5,643 bases of DNA from Spirosoma sp. GTDB taxonomy: Bacteria; Bacteroidota; Bacteroidia; Cytophagales; Spirosomataceae. The translations under genes and the position numbers were made by a program. Under the pieces are notes generated by a model. It was given only the letters and a program-made list of their open reading frames with translations. It ran no database searches and had not been told where the DNA came from. The DNA is taken from NCBI GenBank assembly GCA_028288385.1, contig JAQBNX010000418.1:1-5643 (forward strand). The letters run 5' to 3'. This document shows positions 1 through 5,643 of this stretch, piece after piece. Position 1 is the stretch's first letter, and each line of letters begins with the position of its first letter.

Positions 1-516
1 GACCGTAGCGGGGCCGCTGCCCATACCCACCAGTATGGCACCAATCAGCACGGCAATTCCCGAACCGAGGTAGATACCCGCCGAATACACACTAATGGCC
101 GTCGCTAGTTTCTCTTTCGGAAAGTAGTCACACAGCAAGCAATAAGCAGCGGGTGAAAGGGCGGCCTCCCCCACGCCAACACCTACACGAACCAGAAAAA
201 ACTGTGTGTATGTTTTCACCACCCCACCAAGTGCTGTCATCAAGCTCCAGGCGGCAATACCCCAAACAATGATGTTTCGCCGATTCGCGCGGTCTGCCCA
301 GCGCCCAATGGGTATGCCCAGCAGCGTGTAGAACAAGGCAAAACTGAAACCCATCAGCAAACTCACCTGGGTGTCGGTGAGGTGCATATCGCGCTTTATT
401 GGCCCCACCAGCAAACTCAGAATCTGCCGGTCGATGAACGACGAGATATAGGCCAACATTAGCACGAAAACAACGGACCAGGAGTAACGTAGCGACGGTT
501 GCGATGGCGGAATCAT
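1..516 (-). CDS. MFS transporter, Spinster-like, N-terminal part (partial at left edge)
   Basis: Translating the minus strand from the ATG at 516-514 gives 172 uninterrupted codons that run off the left edge, so only the N-terminal part (about five membrane segments) of a roughly 12-helix permease is present. Seen: a hydrophobic first helix at about residues 13-27 followed by SSFIDRQILSLL, the usual opening of Spinster-like major facilitator proteins; an MFS motif A-like loop between helices 2 and 3 (G67-I-P-I-G-R-W-A-D75-R-A-N-R-R80); and RVGVGVGEAALSPAAY (110-125) in helix 4, with the GEA signature. An in-frame TAA lies upstream and no other ATG intervenes, which supports this start. The protein should be an inner-membrane secondary transporter; the substrate cannot be told from sequence (relatives are annotated for sugar-phosphates, lipids or unknown solutes). 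It is divergent from queE and no functional link is evident. Confidence 0.9.
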   Translation of the reverse strand, partial: MIPPSQPSLRYSWSVVFVLMLAYISSFIDRQILSLLVGPIKRDMHLTDTQVSLLMGFSFALFYTLLGIPIGRWADRANRRNIIVWGIAAWSLMTALGGVVKTYTQFFLVRVGVGVGEAALSPAAYCLLCDYFPKEKLATAISVYSAGIYLGSGIAVLIGAILVGMGSGPATV

Positions 517-705
517 ACAGAGCGGGTTTACTCCATCCAAAGTCAAGCGCCTGTTTTTCTTACCATTACGTTGTGCTCAGACGATTAGACTAGCAACGGG
601 TGCAGGTGGATTGGGTGGCGCAACGATATAATTGCTGCCGGCCCGAAGCCAGTTATCGACCACTCGCACTTCCACAGAGAGGTTCCAACCAACTGAGCCG
701 CACAC

Positions 706-729
706 AGATAAATAAGGTTTAGATAAATA
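706..729. repeat. 9-bp direct repeat AGATAAATA x2
   Basis: AGATAAATA occurs at 706-714 and again at 721-729, separated by AGGTTT (15 bp start to start). A shorter echo, AGATA, is at 741-745. The repeat lies about 100 bp upstream of the queE promoter, inside the divergent intergenic region. It could be a regulator binding site or chance in AT-rich DNA; the sequence alone cannot decide. Confidence 0.45.
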
Positions 730-826
730 GCGTGCATGACAGATAGCAGAGTAAGCTTTTAACACACAGCTAATTATACAAGAAATAAGCCTACTACACA
801 CTACGATTTATCAACCGGCAAAGCAG

Positions 827-854
827 TTGACTAAACTGTCAATTCGTATCTTTG
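827..854 (+). promoter_or_regulatory. Probable Bacteroidota-type promoter of queE
   Basis: TTG (827-829) is followed after 17 bases by TATCTTTG (847-854), a full match to the Bacteroidota -7 element TAnnTTTG; the spacing is within the range reported for this phylum. Transcription would be expected to begin a few bases after 854, which is at or just past the ATG at 858. This implies a leaderless mRNA, or translation from the in-frame ATG at 909. It would drive queE and probably the following OmpA-family gene. Confidence 0.6.
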
Positions 855-857
855 TGT

Positions 858-1493
858 ATGCTTTTAGAACAAACACAGCCAGGAACAATAACGACCCTAC
901 TGCCCGTGATGGAATCTTTTTATACCATCCAGGGCGAAGGAGCACACACAGGCCGGGCTGCTTATTTTATTCGGCTCGGAGGCTGCGACGTAGGCTGCCA
1001 CTGGTGCGATGTAAAAGAGTCGTGGGACGCTGACGCGCATCCCAGACAGGCAATCAATGACATCGTTGGGAGCGCCTTGCAGCACCCAGGCCGGATGGCC
1101 GTTATTACGGGTGGGGAGCCCTTAATGCATGACCTCAGTGGCCTTACCGGTGCGTTGCAACTGGCTGGCTTTCGGACTAATATCGAGACATCGGGCGTAT
1201 GCCAGACAGTTACCGGGTCATGGGACTGGATTTGCTTTTCGCCGAAGAAATTCAAGAAACCGAATCCCGCTATTTTCGACCGGGCCGACGAGCTGAAAGT
1301 CATCATCTATAACTCCTCCGACTTTGCCTTTGCCGAATCCTTTGTCTCCCATCTTCGGCCTGATTGTCAACTCTTTTTGCAAACAGAGTGGAGTCGTTCC
1401 AATGAAATGCTGCCTCGCATCGTTGAGTATGTTAAAGACCATCCGCAATGGCAGATTTCGTTACAGACGCACAAGTACATGGACATTCCATAA
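858..1493 (+). CDS. queE: 7-carboxy-7-deazaguanine synthase QueE (radical SAM)
   Basis: QueE is a radical SAM enzyme that converts 6-carboxy-5,6,7,8-tetrahydropterin to 7-carboxy-7-deazaguanine, the precursor of preQ0 and of the tRNA nucleoside queuosine; it is cytosolic. Seen in the 211-residue protein: FYTIQGEG (21-28), the N-terminal substrate-binding signature; the Fe-S cluster motif CDVGCHWC (C43, C47, C50; CX3CX2C); the following DVKESWD; TGGEP (84-88), a SAM-binding motif; and the family-typical C-terminus LQTHKYMDIP. Length is normal for the family. I chose ATG 858 because it keeps the LPVMESFYTIQGEG lead-in seen in related proteins; a TTG at 852 would overlap the promoter box, and ATG 909 (residue 18) is an alternative that would start at the signature itself. 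No Shine-Dalgarno is visible. No other queuosine gene is in the window. The 3' end overlaps the next reading frame by 46 bases. Confidence 0.95.
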   Translation: MLLEQTQPGTITTLLPVMESFYTIQGEGAHTGRAAYFIRLGGCDVGCHWCDVKESWDADAHPRQAINDIVGSALQHPGRMAVITGGEPLMHDLSGLTGALQLAGFRTNIETSGVCQTVTGSWDWICFSPKKFKKPNPAIFDRADELKVIIYNSSDFAFAESFVSHLRPDCQLFLQTEWSRSNEMLPRIVEYVKDHPQWQISLQTHKYMDIP

Positions 1494-3451
1494 ATCAGTC
1501 GTCAGTCATTATTCACCCTTTAGCAAATATTAAACGCTGGTTGTCTACGCTGCTGACTGTTGGTTGCTGGCTGATTACGGTTCACAGTTTTGCCCAGGAT
1601 GCAAAGGCCAAAGAGCTGTACACACAGGCTGTTAGACTGTTTGCCGAGCGCAAAGCGGGCGAGGCTATTCCGTTAATGGAGCAGGCTGTTAAACAGGATC
1701 CAAATTTTATCGATGCGCATCTGAAACTCGGGCAATTGTATGAGTTCACGAAACGCTTCGATCCAGCCATGGAATCCTACCGCTACGTGATCAGGCTCCA
1801 GCCCGACAGTCCGGCCTCAGGGGCTGCTTACCAATCGCTGAGCACTACGTTGCTGCGATTAGGCCGCTACGGCGATGCCATCCCCTACCTCGAAAAATTC
1901 AAGACGTTTTTTCCGGCTCAGTCGGCGCAGGCTAAACGAATCAGCCGCCAGATCGAGTCAGCCCGGTTTGGTCAGGAAGCCATGCAGCACCCGCAGCCGG
2001 TTGAACCGAAACCGCTTTCATCGGTCCTGCAAACGACCCCCTCACAGTATTTTCCCGTCCTGACCGCCGACGAACAGACGCTGGTGTTCACGGCCCTGAA
2101 ACCCGAGGGCGACGAGGACCTGATGGTCGCTACGTACAATGGCGAAAGCTGGTCCCCTCCCGTATCGCTCTCGCCTAATATCAATACAAACGACAACGAA
2201 GGCACGGCCAGCCTGTCGGCCGATGGTCGTCTCATTGTCTTCACAGCCTGCCAGGGTCGCAAAGGTTTTGGAAGTTGTGATCTGTACCTAAGCCGCAAAT
2301 CGGGCAGTACCTGGTCGGCACCCGAAAACCTCGGCCCCAGCGTCAATACCCGCTTTTATGAGTCGCAACCTTCGCTGTCGGCCGATGGGCGCAGGCTATT
2401 CTTCGTGTCAGACAGGCCGGGCGGCAAAGGACGACGGGACATCTGGCGCAGCGACCTCGACGCAACTGGCAACTGGCACGAGCCGGTAAACATAGGCGAG
2501 CCAATCAATACGCCATTTAATGAAGCATCACCGTTTATTCATGCGAATGGACAGAGTTTGTTTTTCGCATCGGACGGGCACCTGGGACTCGGTGGCTATG
2601 ACCTGTTTGTGGCTGACAGTCTGGCATCGACCGGGTCCACTCCGGGATGGTTGCCCCCAACCAATTTAGGCTATCCCATTAATACGTCAGAAGATCAGGC
2701 ATCGCTGTTTGTGGCTGCCAATGGTACCCGAGCCTATTACTCTTATGAGGAACAGAAGGACGGCATCTCGCAGAAATCGCGACTCTATGTCTTCGAATTG
2801 CCCGAATCCCTGCGGGAGCGGGTGAAGCCAGTGAGTTTTCTGAAAGGCATCGTAGCAAATGGACAAACAAAGAAACCATTAGCGGCAACAGTTGAGTTGA
2901 TCGACCTAAAAACAAATCTGGTTGTTTCGCGGGTTCAGACCGACCCCAGTACGGGTCAGTACACGGCCGTGTTGCCAAGCGGGGGCGATTATGCCCTCTA
3001 TGTCAGCACACCGGGCTACCTGTTTAAAAGCCTCTCATTCGACTTTACGCAGAAAAACAAGGGGGACAGTATGGGCATGAACGTCTCGCTGGAACCAGCC
3101 GTAGGAGGCTCGTCCGCCAAAGAAACACTGAACAACCTATTCTTTGAGTCAACCCGCTATGACCTGGCCGAAAAATCACGAACCGAACTCGACCGACTAT
3201 CTGCTTTTATGAAGGCTAACCCGTCGGTACGTATTGAGATTGCCGGACATACAGACGACCGTGGCGACCCGGCAGCAAACTTGCTTCTTTCGCAGAAACG
3301 GGCGCAGGCGGTGGTGGCCTATCTAACCCACGCAGGCATTGAGCCAGGCAGGATGCAGGCCATTGGTTACGGCAAAGTCCGGCCAGCAGTACCCAACACC
3401 TCCGACGAAAACCGGCAACGTAACCGGCGCATTGAATGGCGGGTGTTATGA
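1448..3451 (+). CDS. TPR / PD40 propeller / CRD / OmpA envelope protein, PorE-like
   Basis: Domains in order (667-residue numbering): a signal sequence from K29-R30, hydrophobic to about 48, with likely cleavage SFA|QD at 49/50; about three TPR units (54-157); a PD40/WD40-like propeller (about 206-448) with four repeats carrying a Trp (W235, W289, W343, W401) followed by an 'INT/VNT' turn, and three copies of the pattern '(S/H)A(D/N)G...F'; a carboxypeptidase-regulatory-like beta domain (about 462-540); and a C-terminal OmpA domain (about 561-667) with GHTDDRG (600-606), LSQKRA and NRRIE (659-663), the peptidoglycan-binding type. This order matches PorE (PG1058) of the type IX secretion system, which is thought to bind peptidoglycan at the outer membrane; paralogues with the same layout are common in Bacteroidota, so a T9SS role is inference. 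The start is uncertain: ATG 1448 lies inside queE and adds 28 residues before the signal peptide. Cys40 (TVGC) is a poor lipobox. Probably co-transcribed with queE. Confidence 0.88.
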   Translation: MADFVTDAQVHGHSINQSSVIIHPLANIKRWLSTLLTVGCWLITVHSFAQDAKAKELYTQAVRLFAERKAGEAIPLMEQAVKQDPNFIDAHLKLGQLYEFTKRFDPAMESYRYVIRLQPDSPASGAAYQSLSTTLLRLGRYGDAIPYLEKFKTFFPAQSAQAKRISRQIESARFGQEAMQHPQPVEPKPLSSVLQTTPSQYFPVLTADEQTLVFTALKPEGDEDLMVATYNGESWSPPVSLSPNINTNDNEGTASLSADGRLIVFTACQGRKGFGSCDLYLSRKSGSTWSAPENLGPSVNTRFYESQPSLSADGRRLFFVSDRPGGKGRRDIWRSDLDATGNWHEPVNIGEPINTPFNEASPFIHANGQSLFFASDGHLGLGGYDLFVADSLASTGSTPGWLPPTNLGYPINTSEDQASLFVAANGTRAYYSYEEQKDGISQKSRLYVFELPESLRERVKPVSFLKGIVANGQTKKPLAATVELIDLKTNLVVSRVQTDPSTGQYTAVLPSGGDYALYVSTPGYLFKSLSFDFTQKNKGDSMGMNVSLEPAVGGSSAKETLNNLFFESTRYDLAEKSRTELDRLSAFMKANPSVRIEIAGHTDDRGDPAANLLLSQKRAQAVVAYLTHAGIEPGRMQAIGYGKVRPAVPNTSDENRQRNRRIEWRVL

Positions 3452-3601
3452 GCAGATGGCACTTTATTTGCCCAATGGCGGTTGTATTTATGATTAACTA
3501 ATCAATTCCATTAAGACGTCGGACGTTTGACTCCGGATCCGCGTGGTTCAGCCACATCGTTTTGAGCACCCGCCATCCAGTTTCCAGCGTCTACCCAATA
3601 C
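3452..3601. other. Intergenic region before the DEAD-box helicase
   Basis: This 150-base spacer separates the OmpA-family gene from the helicase. It holds an inverted repeat (3491-3504) and an 8-bp palindrome CGGATCCG (3534-3541). No strong promoter is visible: the nearest -7-like box is TCGTTTTG (3557-3564), one mismatch to TAnnTTTG, and the TTG at 3527-3529 is too far away (27 bases). No GC-rich hairpin followed by a T-run is present, so read-through from the upstream gene is possible. Confidence 0.4.
3491..3504. repeat. Short AT-rich inverted repeat TGATTA-AC-TAATCA
   Basis: TGATTA and TAATCA are perfect reverse complements separated by only AC, 40 bases after the OmpA-family stop codon. 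The 2-base loop is too small for a stable RNA hairpin as it stands and there is no T-tract, so it resembles a dyad protein-binding site more than a terminator. It may also be chance in an AT-rich spacer. Confidence 0.35.
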
Positions 3602-5023
3602 ATGCAATTTTCCGATTTATCACTGATTGACCCTATCCTGAAGGCACTCGCCGAAGAAGGATACACCACCCCAACCCCTATTCAGGAACAAGCCATACCA
3701 ATTCTGTTGAGCCGCCGGGATTTATTGGGCTGTGCCCAGACTGGTACCGGCAAAACGGCTGCCTTTGCCATTCCTATTCTCCAACTGTTAAACGAAGAAC
3801 GTAGCAAAAATGCAGGCGGACCCCGTCGTATTAAAACACTGATTCTTACGCCTACTCGCGAGTTAGCCATTCAGATCGACGAAAGCTTCAAAGCATACGG
3901 CAGGCACCTCAACCTACGTAGTCATGTTATTTTTGGAGGTGTTTCGCAACATGCCCAGGTCAACACGCTTAAGGCAGGCGTCGATGTACTCATTGCCACA
4001 CCGGGCCGTTTATTAGACCTGATGAACCAGGGATTTATTAGCCTGCGCGATGTTCAGTTTTTTGTGCTTGACGAAGCTGACCGGATGCTCGACATGGGCT
4101 TTATCCACGACGTGAAGAAGGTCATTGCCAAGTTGCCGCCACGCCGTCAGACACTGTTTTTCTCGGCGACTATGCCACCCGACGTAGCCAAGCTCGCTGA
4201 TACCATCCTGAGCAATCCGGCTAAAGTTGAAGTAACACCTGTTTCGTCAACTGCCGATACCATTGAGCAGGCTATGTATTTTGTAGGCAAGGAAGACAAG
4301 CGTAAGTTGCTGGCACTCATCCTCGATGACAAGTCGGTGAAGTCGGCACTGGTGTTTGCCCGTACAAAACACGGAGCTGATAAAGTAGTAAAAGACTTAT
4401 TGAAAGGAGGATACAAGGCCGAAGCCATCCATGGCAATAAGTCGCAGAATGCCCGGCAGCGGGCGCTTTCTAACTTTAAAAGTGGAGAAACCCGTGTTCT
4501 CGTGGCTACCGACATTGCTGCCCGGGGTATCGATGTCGATGAGCTTTCGCACGTAATCAACTACGAACTGCCTAACATTCCTGAGACCTACGTGCACCGT
4601 ATTGGACGGACCGGTCGGGCTGGCCATGATGGCATTGCGCTATCGTTCTGCGACGAGGAAGAAACGGAGTACCTGCGTGATATTCACAAGCTTATCGGTA
4701 AGCGCGTACCGGTTATTACCGACCATCCTTACGTACTGAATATCTCGGCCTCCACCATTACTCCCTCAACACCTGCATCACGCCAAAGCCGTAGTGGTGG
4801 AAACCGTAACGGGGGTGGTAATCGGAATGGTCGCTCGGCAGGTTCACCCAGTCAGGGTGGACAGCACCGGAGCAGTGACGCTCGCCCGACCAGTCAGCAA
4901 ACGGGTGGTTACAACCGTGAAGCTGGTAACAGCACTTCGAGTCGACCCGACGGCCGTGCACAACGGCCCCGCAGCACGGGCAACAGCCGGTTTACCAACA
5001 CGAATTCTGATAGTAACTATTAA
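3602..5023 (+). CDS. DEAD-box ATP-dependent RNA helicase, RhlE type
   Basis: ATP-dependent RNA unwinding enzyme of the DEAD-box family; bacterial members act in ribosome assembly, RNA decay and cold adaptation. Seen in the 473-residue protein: upstream aromatic F3 and Q motif (GYTTPTPIQ, Q28); motif I AQTGTGKT (45-52); Ia PTRELA (84-89); Ib TPGR; II DEAD (157-160); III SAT (188-190); motif V region (TDIAARGIDV); VI HRIGRTGRAG (332-341). All catalytic motifs are intact. The core ends near residue 380 with HPYVLNIS and is followed by a roughly 90-residue tail rich in Gly, Asn, Arg, Ser, Thr and Gln, predicted disordered and basic, as in RhlE-like helicases where such tails bind RNA. Closest to the RhlE subgroup by motif spelling; subgroup naming is less certain than the family, so no symbol is given. 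ATG 3602 places F3 correctly ahead of the Q motif. No Shine-Dalgarno is seen. A strong terminator follows. Confidence 0.95.
   Translation: MQFSDLSLIDPILKALAEEGYTTPTPIQEQAIPILLSRRDLLGCAQTGTGKTAAFAIPILQLLNEERSKNAGGPRRIKTLILTPTRELAIQIDESFKAYGRHLNLRSHVIFGGVSQHAQVNTLKAGVDVLIATPGRLLDLMNQGFISLRDVQFFVLDEADRMLDMGFIHDVKKVIAKLPPRRQTLFFSATMPPDVAKLADTILSNPAKVEVTPVSSTADTIEQAMYFVGKEDKRKLLALILDDKSVKSALVFARTKHGADKVVKDLLKGGYKAEAIHGNKSQNARQRALSNFKSGETRVLVATDIAARGIDVDELSHVINYELPNIPETYVHRIGRTGRAGHDGIALSFCDEEETEYLRDIHKLIGKRVPVITDHPYVLNISASTITPSTPASRQSRSGGNRNGGGNRNGRSAGSPSQGGQHRSSDARPTSQQTGGYNREAGNSTSSRPDGRAQRPRSTGNSRFTNTNSDSNY
4796..4831 (+). repeat. Tandem GGNRNG coding repeat in the helicase tail
   Basis: Two adjacent 18-base units, 4796-4813 and 4814-4831, both encode Gly-Gly-Asn-Arg-Asn-Gly (residues 399-410). 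They differ at several synonymous positions (for example AAC/AAT, CGT/CGG), so the peptide repeat is kept while the DNA has diverged. It sits in the disordered RNA-binding-type tail. Confidence 0.7.
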
Positions 5024-5032
5024 GCCATTAAT

Positions 5033-5085
5033 TTTGGCCAAGCCAGCTTAATTGATGTTTCATTACGTCAACCGAACTGGCCAAA
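5033..5085 (+). other. Nested inverted repeats in the 3' region of the helicase transcript
   Basis: TTTGGCCA (5033-5040) is the exact reverse complement of TGGCCAAA (5078-5085). Inside the 37-base interval, TTGATG (5052-5057) can pair with CGTCAA (5066-5071), with one G-U pair and an 8-base loop. As RNA this makes an outer 8-bp stem enclosing a smaller hairpin, starting 10 bases after the stop codon and ahead of the terminator. It could protect the 3' end or form part of a 3'-derived small RNA. There is no T-run, so it is not itself a terminator. Confidence 0.4.
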
Positions 5086-5106
5086 TTACCAGCCTTAACA
5101 AACTTT

Positions 5107-5140
5107 AACAGCCCGTCCCAACCCGGACGGGCTGTTTTTT
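5107..5140 (+). terminator. Intrinsic (Rho-independent) terminator after the helicase
   Basis: AACAGCCCGTCC (5107-5118) and GGACGGGCTGTT (5125-5136) form a perfect 12-bp stem with a 6-base loop, CAACCC, followed directly by T's (T-run 5135-5140). It lies 83 bases after the helicase stop codon and ends that transcript. The complementary strand lacks a comparable T-run, so it acts mainly for plus-strand transcription. Confidence 0.93.
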
Positions 5141-5143
5141 GCG

Positions 5144-5151
5144 TAATTTTG
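5144..5151 (+). promoter_or_regulatory. Possible -7 promoter element of the DUF2723 gene
   Basis: TAATTTTG matches the Bacteroidota -7 consensus TAnnTTTG and starts 4 bases after the terminator T-run, 41 bases before the ATG at 5193. No TTG is found at the proper upstream distance, because that position falls in the terminator hairpin; the call therefore rests on the -7 element alone. Confidence 0.4.
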
Positions 5152-5192
5152 GAGGCTTCTTACACAAAAGCAGTTCATAAATTTTCACTAGT

Positions 5193-5643
5193 ATGCCTTC
5201 ATTTAAACGCCTGAATACCATAACGGGCTGGCTCGTTTTCGCTATTGCGCTCATTACGTATGCGAGCACCGTCGAGCGCACTGCCAGTTTCTGGGACGTC
5301 GGCGAATTCATTGCGTGTGCGTTTAAGCTCCAGGTGCCGCACCCGCCCGGTGCACCGTTCTTCCTCTTGCTGGGCCGCATTTTTTCCATGTTTGCCCTGG
5401 GTGATGTGACCAGTGTGGCCTATTGGGTTAATATGATCTCGGTGGTGTCCAGCGCCCTTACCATTGCATTTCTGTTCTGGACTATCACAATGCTGGCGCA
5501 GAAACTACTTGGCCGTCCGGAGAGTGAGTATTCTACGTCTGATACGCTGCTGGCTATTGGCACGGGAGCCATAGGTGCCCTGGTCTATACCTTCTCCGAT
5601 ACGTTCTGGTTTTCAGCCGTTGAAGCCGAAGTATACGGCATGT
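5193..5643 (+). CDS. DUF2723 family membrane protein, N-terminal part (partial at right edge)
   Basis: 150 complete codons are present before the right edge; the full family members are far longer, multi-pass membrane proteins. Seen: a first membrane helix (about residues 12-25), then the family signature region ERTASFWDVGEF (28-39) and KLQVPHPPGAPFFLLLGR (45-62), a second hydrophobic stretch from about 56 to 69, a third around 79-101, and the end of the window at SAVEAEVYGM. The acidic pair D35/E38 in the first extracytoplasmic loop is in the place where GT-C glycosyltransferases keep catalytic acids. DUF2723 is related to eukaryotic TMEM260, a protein O-mannosyltransferase, so a lipid-linked-sugar glycosyltransferase of the inner membrane is likely; the acceptor is unknown. 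ATG 5193 is the first start after an in-frame TAA at 5178. It is transcribed separately from the helicase, given the terminator between them. Confidence 0.9.
   Translation, partial: MPSFKRLNTITGWLVFAIALITYASTVERTASFWDVGEFIACAFKLQVPHPPGAPFFLLLGRIFSMFALGDVTSVAYWVNMISVVSSALTIAFLFWTITMLAQKLLGRPESEYSTSDTLLAIGTGAIGALVYTFSDTFWFSAVEAEVYGM

Larger units (their letters stand above)
517..857. other. Divergent intergenic region between the MFS gene and queE
   Basis: This stretch of about 340 bases has no convincing gene. One 74-codon open frame exists on the minus strand (801-577), but it has unusual Cys/Ser-rich composition, no family resemblance and no start signal, so it is not called. The region is AT-rich on the queE side (about 700-815) and holds a direct repeat (706-729) and a promoter (827-854), listed separately. 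For the minus-strand transporter only a weak -7-like box was found: 545-538 reads TGACTTTG on the minus strand, one mismatch to TAnnTTTG, with no TTG at a proper distance. No tRNA fold, riboswitch motif or terminator was recognised. Confidence 0.5.

Noticed and set aside
611..632. TTGGGT ... TATAAT resembling a sigma-70 promoter
   Set aside because: The spacing is only 10 bases, far too short, and the Bacteroidota primary sigma factor does not use this consensus.
577..801. 74-codon minus-strand open frame in the divergent intergenic region
   Set aside because: Odd Cys/Ser-rich composition, no recognisable family, no start signal; it covers AT-rich spacer and the direct repeats. Most likely chance.
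517..857. preQ1 riboswitch upstream of queE
   Set aside because: The promoter lies within a few bases of the start codon, leaving no leader, and no preQ1 aptamer-like hairpin with an A-rich tail was recognised.
962..1306. 114-codon minus-strand open frame inside queE
   Set aside because: Lies antisense to the conserved QueE motifs and shows no protein-family features; a shadow of the real gene.
1972..2346. 124-codon minus-strand open frame inside the OmpA-family gene
   Set aside because: Antisense to a clearly coding TPR/propeller region; no domain features.
4147..4560. 137-codon minus-strand open frame inside the helicase gene
   Set aside because: Antisense to helicase motifs III to V, which fix the coding frame on the plus strand.
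4794..5051. 85-codon plus-strand open frame overlapping the helicase tail
   Set aside because: Alternate-frame reading of low-complexity DNA; Val/Thr/Ala-rich with no family resemblance, and the helicase frame has diverged synonymously here.
5105..5389. 94-codon minus-strand open frame across the terminator and start of the DUF2723 gene
   Set aside because: Antisense to the DUF2723 signature and runs through the terminator; no supporting features.

Overview
The window looks like chromosome of a Bacteroidota bacterium, most likely a Cytophagales/Spirosoma-like lineage (inference). The reasons are a TPR + PD40-propeller + carboxypeptidase-regulatory + OmpA envelope protein, a DUF2723 membrane protein, start codons without Shine-Dalgarno sequences, and promoter-like boxes matching the Bacteroidota consensus (TTG, then TAnnTTTG). 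Base composition is moderate and fairly even, and no mobile element, CRISPR array, rRNA or tRNA was seen.

Layout: (1) Positions 1-516, minus strand: N-terminal 172 codons of a major facilitator superfamily transporter of the Spinster-like type, running off the left edge. (2) 517-857: a divergent intergenic region with no convincing gene; it holds a 9-bp direct repeat and a good Bacteroidota promoter that runs almost into the queE start codon. (3) 858-1493, plus: QueE, 7-carboxy-7-deazaguanine synthase (queuosine/preQ0 pathway). (4) 1448-3451, plus: a four-domain, probably periplasmic/outer-membrane-associated OmpA-family protein with the architecture of the type IX secretion component PorE (PG1058); its only ATG start lies inside queE, so the two are probably co-transcribed. 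(5) 3602-5023, plus: a RhlE-type DEAD-box RNA helicase with a disordered Gly/Asn/Arg/Ser-rich tail. (6) 5024-5140: a structured 3' region ending in a textbook intrinsic terminator. (7) 5193-5643, plus: start of a DUF2723 multi-pass membrane protein (GT-C-like, related to TMEM260), running off the right edge, with a -7 promoter box just after the terminator.

The genes do not form one obvious pathway. Three of the five (transporter, OmpA-family protein, DUF2723) act at the envelope and two act on RNA (tRNA modification, RNA helicase). I see mainly well-known families and no clear new system. The points worth a second look are the likely leaderless queE transcript, the unresolved start of the PorE-like protein inside queE, the folded 3' region of the helicase transcript, and the repeat-built helicase tail.
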